From Quillaja saponaria (Eukaryota > Streptophyta > Magnoliopsida > Fabales > Quillajaceae), in assembly GCA_029379385.1 (NCBI GenBank), contig CM055611.1:22720092-22784091 (forward strand): a DNA stretch of 64,000 nt. Reading direction: 5' to 3'. A program made the position numbers and the translations under genes. Position 1 is the stretch's first letter, and every line of letters starts with the position of its first letter. Below the pieces are notes generated by a model. It made no database searches. It had not been told where the DNA came from and worked only from the letters and a program-made list of their open reading frames with translations. Shown here piece after piece: positions 55,330 to 64,000 of this stretch.

Positions 55330-56690
55330 TCCGATGAAGGAGAGACTAACAACTATATTAGTCAGTGCAGCTGGGCAGACTCTAGAAACTGAAAAAAGGA
55401 GATGCAGAAGTAATTTCTAATTATTTCTGTTGGGTTCAGTTGACTGATCCGAACTTTTTCTGTCTGACAGATCTTAATGATGATGGACATTTGAGGAATG
55501 TTTTCTGGATTGACTCTAAATCCAGGGCTGCATAAGGTTACTTTGGTGATATGGTTGCAATTGACACAACATGTTTATCAAACAATATGAGATTTCACTC
55601 GTTGTATTTGTTGGTGTAAATCACCATGGGCATTGTATTTTGCTGGGTTCTGGGTTGCTTGAGACGAGACAATAGAATCATATATTTGGTTATTTAGAGC
55701 TTGGCTTACATGTGTCTGGTCGCCCTCCACAAATTATTGTTACAAGTTGGTGTAATGCCATGCAGGGTGCAATCATGGAGGTGTTTCCAAGGGCTCAGCA
55801 TTGAATTTTCACACATGTCATGCAAAGTATTCTAGGAAATTTGAGACAGTTGCAAGAATACGTCATTTCAGATGGTACTGACTAGAACAGTTTGTAGCTC
55901 TGAGCAGGTGGATGAATTTGAGATGGCTTGGGAAGACATGACCCAGCGTTTTGCAATTGGTGATCTTGAGTGGCTCAGAACTTTGCATGAAGAGCGGGAT
56001 CACTGTGCTCCATTTTACTCAAAAGAAACATTTTTTGCTGGAGTGTCTGACTTCCCAGAGGGTGAGTCCGTAATCCCATCTTTTAGTGGTTATATGCATG
56101 AACAAACTTCTTTAGAATAACTTTTTGACATATATGAATTAGTCCTACAAAATGAGCGTAAAAAAGAAGCTCTTGATGATCTGGAATCAAGAGAATCAAA
56201 CCCCACACTGCAAACAAGACACAATTATGAGTTGCAGATCTCAAAATTTTACACAAATGACATCTTCTGGAAGTTCCAAGAGGAGGTAGTGATGATGTCT
56301 TCTTGCTTTAGCATTACACAAGTTCATGAAAATGGGCCAATCATTACGTACATGGTAAAAGAACACCAGGGGGAGGACACAGCGGTGGAGATTAGGAACT
56401 TCGAGTCTGGTATGATCATAAAACAGGAGTAGAAGCTCGATGCATTTGTAGTTGCTTCAACTTGAAAGGCTACCTATGTCGACATGCATTTGTATCCTAA
56501 ATTATAACGGTGTGGAGCAAATTCCATGTCAGTATATTTTGTCAAGATGGAGGAAGGATTTGCAGCATTTGTATGCAGCAGATCTTGGCTCAGTTGTGTT
56601 TTGATCATTTGTACAGACGTGCCATGCAAGTTGTTGAGGAAGGGATGATATCTCAAGATCATTATATATATGGTTGCATGGCAAGCATTT
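55330..56690 (+). pseudogene. FAR1-related sequence (FRS) pseudogene fragment
   Basis: A decayed copy of the MULE-transposase-derived core and SWIM zinc finger of a FAR1-related protein. The FAR1 DNA-binding N-terminus is missing. The readable part begins at about KKGDAEVISNYFC (near 55395) and runs through LRNVFWIDSKSRAA, a TAA replacing Tyr before GYFGDMVAIDTTCL, and further frameshifts and stops (for example near 55590, 55670 and 55804). The longest clean stretch is 55872-56120 (EFEMAWEDMTQRF, ETFFAGVS). The SWIM region ARCICSCFNLKGYLCRHA follows near 56440-56490 in a shifted frame. It lies directly upstream of two related genes in the same orientation, so it is best read as a decayed tandem duplicate. 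Confidence 0.88.
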
Positions 56691-56699
56691 GAAGTCTTT

Positions 56700-57480
56700 A
56701 AATAAGGTCTGTCTTGTAGCAGACAGGCATGTATAAATAAACTGGTGAGTACAAAAATAATGTAATGTTGCATAAATTTTAACATCATTTGTTCTCTCTT
56801 GCACAAGCCAAGCTCAAAGTGGGACAAATCAAAATATTTTATGTTTGGGGGCTCAAGTGTTCCAAACTTTAGCAGACATGAATCCTCGATGACAAGCTCA
56901 TTCACTGTAAATAAAATTAGATTTGAGTTGTCATGTTAATTTGTGTTTATTTTTGATATTATCACTCTTTATAACTTATTTGACTTGAATAGACGTGTTC
57001 TATAGTCTAGTACCATTATATCCTCGAGTTATCAAGAGACTAAAAATAAAATATATAATGTCTAGACTTTTGGTTAGTTTATCTATTATTGACATATTAT
57101 TAAATGTTGGATATAGTAATAAATGAGTTACATTTCTAATAGAAGAACGCAAGTTTGAATCTTAGAATATATAATTATTGAGAGTTTTATCTTGTTCATT
57201 CCAGTTATGACAAATTTACAATACTTGTGAAAAAACCCTAAAAATCAAAAAAACAAAAAATAAAAACTTACCTATTTTCGAATTTCTTTTTAGTTTAAAA
57301 ATTTTCATTGGTTTTAACTTTTATACTTAATAATATTTTTCAAATGATTTTTTAAAAAATAAATAAAAAATCTCATATGATTCAAAAAATACTAAGTCGT
57401 GAACTCACCGTTTGCTCAAAGCATATTATACAAAGTAGTAGGAAAAAAGAAAAAGAAATATAACTCTGTCGAAGTCCCAG
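56700..57480. other. Intergenic region, no gene seen
   Basis: AT-rich sequence between the FRS fragment and the first FRS gene. Its right end becomes G+C-rich (about 57480-57530), marking the promoter/leader of the next gene. Confidence 0.5.
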
Positions 57481-57539
57481 CCTCAGCCTCCCAGCCCAGT
57501 GTACCGACGCCGCCGCGCTCGACGGGACGGTAGCATTTC

Positions 57540-58799
57540 AAAATTCATCAAGCTCTCTCTCTCTCACACACTCACTCCCTTGGTGAAGTTAGAATCAAAC
57601 AAAATCAGGTCTGCTAGATCTTCTGGAGTCTGCAATTCTGTAACGGAAACGAATTCGCATCTAAATGGCGCTATATAAAACCGCATAGCACGAATTTGTC
57701 TCAAATGCGCTCCCAGCCGCTCTAGGCCCTGGATTTGTGTACGTAGGGAGCGAATTTAGGTTGAGCTTCAACCACTGAAAGAAACTAGAATAAGACAACC
57801 GCCTCAGTGTCTTTCTCGGAGTCTGGCCGGAAACACCGTGCATTTTCTCGGGTCGGTGGATCCTCTCATTTGGGTTCAAGTTCCATTAATAACTCCAAGC
57901 TTGTAAGTGCTCTCCTTCTCTCGGAATTTGACGTTTTTGTTATATATATATATGCTGTATGCATCCTATTACTTTGTTAGGGTTTGGTTTATTTGGTTCT
58001 GTAATTTATTTTTTTATGGAAATTGGAAGAGAAAAAAAAAAGTGTGAGAATTTGAGTTGTGTTGTTTCCATTTATTTGTGGTGCTATGGAAAGGTGGAAA
58101 CCACAGGAACATGCATCCTTTGTAATTTACAAGGGTCCGTCTCCTTGCACATTTTAATAAGGATTTTATTGTTCATTGAAATGAAAAATTAAAGTGGAAA
58201 ACTCAATTTAGCTCATCCGTCCATATCAGCCTCCAGGAAGCTTGCATTTCTCTGTTTAAAGTTTGTAATTGAAAGTTATATTTTTGTTAGCTTGAAATGG
58301 GATGTAAGTTGTCAGAGTCTCGGCATTTCAAGGAGATTAATGTTCAGAAAGGAGATATATTTTAGTTGGTCCTACTTTGTTTCGACATGGTTGAGTTTTA
58401 AATGTATCCAATATTTTGTTTTTTCCCATATTGTGGTTGGTCAGCTTGGTAAGCAGCAGAAGCCTTTGGGGAGTATTTAAATATAAAGTAGCAATAAATA
58501 GGCAAAAAGTTTAGCAATATTTTGTTACCCTTGTCCATTTTGTAGAAAGACTGAATGACTTGTCCCATTAGAAATACTTAAAATAATGAAATTGATAATG
58601 TTAAAGACTCAAAACAGCGAAGGCAAAAGCAAAAGAAAACATCGAAATTAATTGAGGAGGTTAAGAGTTTAATGTATAATTGAAACCTGATATATGTGTT
58701 TGTATATCTTACGATGTTCTGGTGGGGCATAGTTAGTGTCAAGTCTTCATATTGTGTTGTTTAATTTGGAAGCAAACTGAACAAGTTTGGTTGTTTCAG
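57540..58799 (+). promoter_or_regulatory. 5' UTR exon and leader intron of the first FRS gene
   Basis: A G+C-rich and CT-rich leader (from about 57540) ends at a GTAAGT donor at 57903. The matching acceptor, TTTCAG, ends at 58799 immediately before the start codon ATG at 58800, so an ~900 bp intron separates leader and coding sequence. The transcript start is a guess. Confidence 0.6.
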
Positions 58800-60806
58800 A
58801 TGGAAGAGGCCTCCCTTCGCTGTGAGCAAGTGCCTGATGGTGAATGCGTTGAGATTCAGAAAGAAGAAGATGGTGTCTTGACAGAATTAGATTCTCAAAA
58901 TGGTATTTCTGAAGGAAGAAAGGAATTTGTGGCGCCTGCTGTCGGGATGGAATTTGAGACATATGATGATGCTTACAATTATTATATCTGCTACGCCAAG
59001 GAGGTGGGATTTCGAGTTAGGGTGAAGAATTCATGGTTCAAACGGAATAGTAGAGAGAAGTATGGTGCAGTACTTTGTTGCAGCAGCCAGGGTTTCAAGA
59101 GAATAAAAGATGTAAACCGTTTAAGAAAAGAAACAAGAACTGGTTGTCCTGCGATGATCAGGATGAGGTTAGTTGATTCCAAAAGGTGGAGGCTACTTGA
59201 AGTTACACTGGAACATAATCACTTATTAGGCGGTAAGACATATAAAACGATTAAGAAGATGGGCACTGGATCCAAAAGGAAGTCACAGTCTAGTTCTGAT
59301 GCTGAAGTGCGAACAATTAAGCTGTACCGAGCACTCGTGATAGATGCAGGGGGTAATGGAACCCCAAGTTCAAATGCAAAAGAAGTCCGGAATTTCTCTG
59401 ATCATTTCAATCAGTTAAACCTTAAAAAGGGTGACGCACAAGCCATCTATAACTATGTCTGTCGTATGCAATTGACCAATGCAAACTTCTTTTACTTAAT
59501 GGATCTCAATGACGAAGGGTGTTTGAGGAATGTGCTCTGGGTTGATGCCAGGTCTAGGGCTGCATGTGGTTATTTTGGTGATGTTATTTATATCGACAAT
59601 ACATATTTGTCAAACAAATATGAGATCCCTCTTGTGGCATTTGTTGGAATAAATCACCATGGCCAATCAGTATTGTTGGGTAATGGCCTGCTTGCAGGTG
59701 AAACGACTGAGTCTTATTTATGGTTGTTCAAAGCTTGGCTTACTTGCACGTCAGGATGTTCTCCACAAACTATTATCACTGACAGGTGCAAGGCTTTGCA
59801 GAAGTGCAATTTTGGAAGTATTTCCTAGATCTCTGCATCGTTATGGCTTGTCACACATCATGAAACGAGTACCAGAGAAGTTGGGAGGATTGCGAAATTA
59901 TGATGCTATCAGGAAATCTTTGATTAAAGCAGTTTATGAGTCACTGAAAGTAATTGAATTCGAAGCAGCATGGGGATATCTGATCCAGCGCTATGGGGTA
60001 AGTGACCATGAGTGGCTTCGATCTCTATATGAAGACCGTGTTCTATGGGCACCAGTATACTTGAAGGACACTTTTTTTGCTGGATTTTCTGCTGCACGTC
60101 CTTGTGAGACCTTGATTCCATTTTTCGATAGATATGTGCACAAGCAAACTCCTTTGAAGGAATTTCTTGACAAGTATGAATTAGCTCTGCATAAGAAACA
60201 CAAGGAAGAATCTACTGCAGATATTGAGTCACGAAGCTCTATTCCCATGTTGAAGACAAGATGTTCTTTTGAGTTGCAGTTGTCTAAAGTTTACACAAGA
60301 GAAATATTCAAGAAGTTCCAATTTGAAGTGGAAGAGATGTATTCTTGCTTTAGCACAACTGCAGTTACATATTGATGGGCCAATCATAATATTCTTGGTC
60401 AAGGAGCGTGTTTTGGGTGAGGGAAATAGGAGGGAGATTAGGGATTTTGAAGTTTTGTACAACAGATCAGCTGGCGAAGTTCGCTGCATTTGCAGCTGCT
60501 TTAACTTCTATGGATATTTATGTCGGCATGCATTGTCTGTGCTAAATTTCAACGGGGTGGAGGAGATACCTTCTAAGTACATTCTGCCAAGGTGGAAAAA
60601 GGATTACAAACGCCTACATATTCCATGATCATGACTCCGGTAGTGTTGATGTTACTGACCGAATCCAATGGTTTAATCAGTTATATAGAAGTGCCTTACA
60701 AGTTGTGGAGGAGGGGGTAATTTCTCTAGATCATTACAATGTGGCATTGCAAGCTTTTGAGGAGTCATTAAATAGGACTCATGACGTAGAAGAACGGCAG
60801 GGGTAA
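58800..60806 (+). CDS. FAR1-related sequence protein (FRS6/FRS8-like), three 1-nt insertions
   Basis: Transposase-derived transcription factor family of FHY3/FAR1, acting in the nucleus. A single coding exon. Domains: FAR1 C2H2-type DNA-binding domain at about residues 50-142 (CYAKEVGFRVRV, CCSSQGFK, TGCPAMIRMRL, LEHNHLL), MULE transposase domain at about 235-330 (CGYFGDVIYIDNTYLSNKYE, ITDRCKAL), and SWIM zinc finger at about 560-578 (VRCICSCFNFYGYLCRHAL). The total is 2007 nt; without three extra bases it is 667 aa, the normal FRS length. The extra bases lie near 59801 (KALQ/SAILEVF), near 60361 (STT/QLHIDGP) and near 60625 (HIP/DHDSG). All three are +1, so the frame returns to the original after the third. 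Related to the next gene and to the fragment upstream. Confidence 0.88.
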
Positions 60807-61600
60807 ACTTTACTGATGTGTAGTTGCAAGGTCCTCCATAACACAAGACCCTTGTCCTATTTATTATCTGATTCACCCTTCATTTGGCTGCTGTATTTAT
60901 AGTCACTGCATAATGTTCATAACATGTATAGTCACTGATGCTGCAATAGATCAAATGAAAATAATTTGTTTATATTTTCATGATAGTTCCTGAAGCCTTG
61001 TCCATAAAAGGATATAGATGTAATTTCTTGATGTTGTTCAACTTGGATAGAATTTCATGGACCTCTCGTGGTGAATCAGTAAGTCCATGTTGACAGAGTG
61101 AATGCTTTGTTCATAATTAGATGGTCAAGTTTAACATGACAAGGAGAAATCTAGTATTGTAAATTGATTAACAAAATGGAGTGTGACTTTCAGCTTAACT
61201 TGAGAATGTTCCATAACTAATTTGTTTTAGGTTAAAATTTGAATATGAATTCACTCTCAAATAGCTCATACATAAGAGAACGATCTTAAAATTTTAATAT
61301 AATCATATTTAGTTATTTTTATAATTGAACAGACGGAGATCCCACAACAAATAATCAGCAAAAATTGATTACCCAATCTTATTACATCAACTTAGTTTAA
61401 TTGTCTCTACTTTTTAAAGTTTTTTGCCCCTTCGTTGTGAGAAAAAACAAAATGTAAAACACAATAAGCTCAAACTGGAGGGAGCAAACCCAAACTAACT
61501 CCGGTGCCAGCTGAATTATGCAAGCTCAAGTCCGACTGAAATCGAGTTTGGTCCTTTGACCTTGGTTTCAGAACGAGGCTCTTGAGTGCTGGCATTTCAA
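60807..61600. other. Intergenic region, no gene seen
   Basis: 3' flank of the first FRS gene and upstream flank of the second. AT-rich with no further signal. Confidence 0.5.
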
Positions 61601-61639
61601 CTGGTCCCTCTACCTTGTCCCCTCACGTGAGCCTCTAAG

Positions 61640-63029
61640 CAACGACGCCGGTGAATTTTGCAGTGTGTCTCTCTGTCATAGTCAATCTGGTAAGTGAACC
61701 TCACTTCCCTTTTTCTCTTTCTGTCGCCATAAAACCTCAACTGGGTTCTGCAGTGTATGTACATATTCACCAAACGGTGGCTTCTTTGAGTCGAATTAAA
61801 CTGTAGCTGAGTGAATCCTTAGGTTTTCAGTACAAAGCTTAGTAGAAAACCTCAAAAAATTCGAAAATTTGTATGTTTCTGCATACCCATAAACGCAATC
61901 GGAAACTGGAAAAAGGCAGTATAGTTGTTTCCCTTTTCTTTTACCAATCATAAGCGAAGGCTTATTATTGAGTGTCATAGATTTATTGAGTGTCATAGAT
62001 TCAGTCTAGGTAAGAACCAAGTGGAAATTCAGTTTTTGTTAACTTCAGTATCAGATTCATGTATTGGGATATGTGCATGCACATAATTGGACCTAAATTG
62101 TAGTGTGTAACCAAAGCAAGATTACCAAGAGTTTTAGCTGATTTTACTGGAATATTTTATCTCTACCTAGTTTACTTTTGACTTCTTGGCGATTCTAACA
62201 GCTATATGCATATCACCAAATATGATTGTCTTCTCTGACTCCGATCAAATTAGGTACCAGAACTTCTTTTGAATTTTATGTCTCAGTTCTCAGTATGAAG
62301 TTGACAAACTTCAATAAATTATAGAGGAGTTACTATCTAAAAAAAATGTTTGTTTGCTTGCTGACTCAGTTCATGGGTTCTTTTCAGTAAGGTATCTTGC
62401 AATGGATATGTTCATTTACATCTTTTTTTGTTTTTTTGTCAAAATGATATTTCTAAGTATATCTTAGGTTTGACTTGTATGTCTCTCTCTCAGTTCTGAA
62501 TGATTAAGTTCACCATCTTCACTAAGTTTTGGAAGGATTAAGCATGAGGAAATGGTCGTTTTCTTGTTGACTTGGTTAATCCAATGGTTGTGAATTTCCC
62601 CAGGAAACAATGTGGACTCCTTTTATTTGACATGTGTGTGTTTTGAACTTAGATCATAATTAAAGTAGTTCATTAGCTTATATATGTTTCCTTATTGTTG
62701 TTCCATTTGCGTTGGCTGACATACAGTGTTTAGTTCATTAGGAATTGATGATGGAACCTGTTGTCATGCTTTCTCGATTATATTATATCCAACTCTCTGT
62801 TGTCTGCTTGCCACTTGAAGTAAGAAACTTGTTACCAGTAAGAATATATGATAATGATATAAAATTCAAGAGTCATGTGGAAGCTATTTTTTTGGAACAA
62901 GTTTCTCTCAATGTTTCTTTTTTTAATCAGTTTTTTCTGTTTATTCTCTTTTATTGATTTTTGTGAGATTTTTTTTCCTGTTAAGCCATCCTTGTATTTT
63001 GTGTATACAGTTCCTTGGCTCCTTACTAG
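61640..63029 (+). promoter_or_regulatory. 5' UTR exon and leader intron of the second FRS gene
   Basis: A leader with CTCTCTGT content ends at a GTAAGT donor at 61690. Acceptors are available at 63010 (TACAG) or 63029 (ACTAG, immediately before the ATG). The arrangement mirrors the first FRS gene, supporting common origin. The intron contains an 18 bp tandem duplication at about 61965-62000. Confidence 0.55.
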
Positions 63030-64000
63030 ATGGATGAAGTTTCTCTCAACAGTGACCCAGTAGGAGATGATGAGACTGATGGATTTGAGGTTGAAGGTGA
63101 TTATGCAATGACCGAATTTGTTGGTCACACTGGCATAATTCAAGGTGAGAATCCTCTTCCTCCTGCTGTGGGAATGGAGTTTGAGTCTTACGAGGATGTA
63201 TATTACTTCTACAACTGCTATGCGAAGGAACAGGGATTTGGGGTAAGAGTAAGCAATACATGGTACAGAAAGAGTAAGGAAAGATACAGAGGAAAACTTA
63301 GCTGCAGTAGTGCCGGGTTCAAGAAAAAAAGTGAAGCAAATCGCCCAAGACCAGAAACAAGGACCGGTTGTCCTGCAATGATTAAGTTTAGGTTGATGGA
63401 CTCCAAAAGATGGAGAATTATAGAAGTGGAGCTTGAGCACAACCACTTAATTAGCCCAGCAAGTGGAAAGTTCTATAAATCCCATAAGCATATGGGTCTT
63501 GGAACCAAGAGGACATTGCAATTAGAAGGCTGTGAAGAAGTGCAGAAAATTAGGCTGTTCAGAACAGTAATGGTTGATGCTGAGGATAATGGAAATGTAG
63601 ATGTTGATCGAAGACTGAAGTCAGAAATATTGTTGTTCACTCCAACCAATTGAAGCTCGGTAAAGGAGACGCCCAAGCAGTTCTAAATTTTTTTAGTTGC
63701 ATGCAGTTAGTAGATCCAGACTTCTTTTACGTTGTGGATATCAACGAGAAGGGATGTTTAAGGAATTTGTTTTGGGCTGATGCCAAGTCCAGAGTAGCAT
63801 ATACTTATTTTGGAGATGTAGTTGCAATTGACACTACATGTTTGACGAGTGAGTATGAAGTTCCGCTGGTTTTATTTCTTGGAGTGAACCATCATGGACA
63901 ATCTGTGTTGTTGGGTTGTGGATTACTTGCTAGTGAGTCCGTTGAATCATATACATGGTTATTTAGGGCATGGATTACATGTATCTTAGGACGCCCTCCA
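63030..64000 (+). CDS. FAR1-related sequence protein, partial at right edge, one frameshift
   Basis: The N-terminal part of a second FRS gene; the rest lies beyond the window. The start ATG at 63030 gives an acidic N-terminus followed by the FAR1 DNA-binding domain (AVGMEFESYEDVY, CYAKEQGFGVRV, SCSSAGFKK, TGCPAMIKFRL, LEHNHLI). After LKSEI near 63625-63635 the frame changes (net -1 or +2). The continuation VVHSNQLKLGKGDAQAVLNF and the MULE domain (AYTYFGDVVAIDTTCLTSEYEVPLV) then run in the second frame to the edge at LGRPP. It is close to, but clearly diverged from, the first FRS gene. Whether the frameshift is real cannot be judged from one sequence. Confidence 0.88.

Noticed and set aside
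62832..63446. Long minus-strand open frame of 204 codons
   Set aside because: It lies antisense to the FAR1 domain of the second FRS gene and to T-rich intron sequence, with no domain or family signature; a shadow frame.

Overview
This is a 64 kb piece of a plant nuclear genome, almost certainly a eudicot and probably a woody rosid-type species. The evidence is multi-exon genes with GT-AG introns, very AT-rich intergenic DNA, and plant-only families: VQ proteins, FAR1-related sequences (FRS), plant receptor-like proteins (RLP), REC/TSS-type CLU proteins and plant FPG glycosylase. The species cannot be named from sequence alone. No bacterial, organellar or CRISPR-like content was seen.

Layout, left to right. 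(1) 1-600: remnant of a minus-strand copia-like LTR with a dense heat-shock-element array. (2) 1567-6196 (-): complete type I vacuolar H+-pyrophosphatase, 8 exons, 768 aa. (3) 6.3-14.8 kb: AT-rich intergenic DNA with a dispersed, internally duplicated repeat family and one G+C-richer island near 10.0-10.3 kb. (4) 14911-17785 (+): complete glycerol kinase, 4 exons, 522 aa. (5) 18060-18655: three copies of a ~195 bp tandem repeat. (6) 18974-23347 (+) and 23502-25633 (-): a tail-to-tail pair of LRR receptor-like protein genes. The first is a heavily broken pseudogene carrying an 810 bp insertion with a foldback element. The second is a strongly shortened copy with one frameshift. (7) 29405-29977 (+): intact VQ-motif protein. 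(8) 31500-41635 (-): 23-exon REC/TSS-type CLU+TPR protein with an in-frame TAG near its C-terminus. (9) 43996-48391 (+): FPG-type DNA glycosylase with a duplicated, phase-compatible pair of alternative exons and one frameshift. (10) 49259-54285 (-): plastid-targeted alpha/beta-hydrolase-fold protein with two 1-nt insertions and an intronic SINE. (11) 55.3-64.0 kb (+): a tandem FAR1-related cluster made of one decayed fragment, one nearly complete gene with three 1-nt insertions, and one gene running off the right edge.

The genes do not form a pathway; this is ordinary gene-bearing plant chromatin. V-PPase acts in vacuolar proton pumping, glycerol kinase in glycerol catabolism, REC in chloroplast compartment size, FPG in oxidative DNA repair, and FRS proteins in transposase-derived transcriptional regulation. 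V-PPase, glycerol kinase and VQ are clean, while every other gene carries at least one reading-frame lesion. Whether these lesions are real decay or unpolished-assembly indels is the main open question. No convincing undescribed system was found. The most interesting items are the FPG alternative exons, the LTR heat-shock-element array, the hairpin-bearing foldback element, and the premature stop in the REC-type gene.
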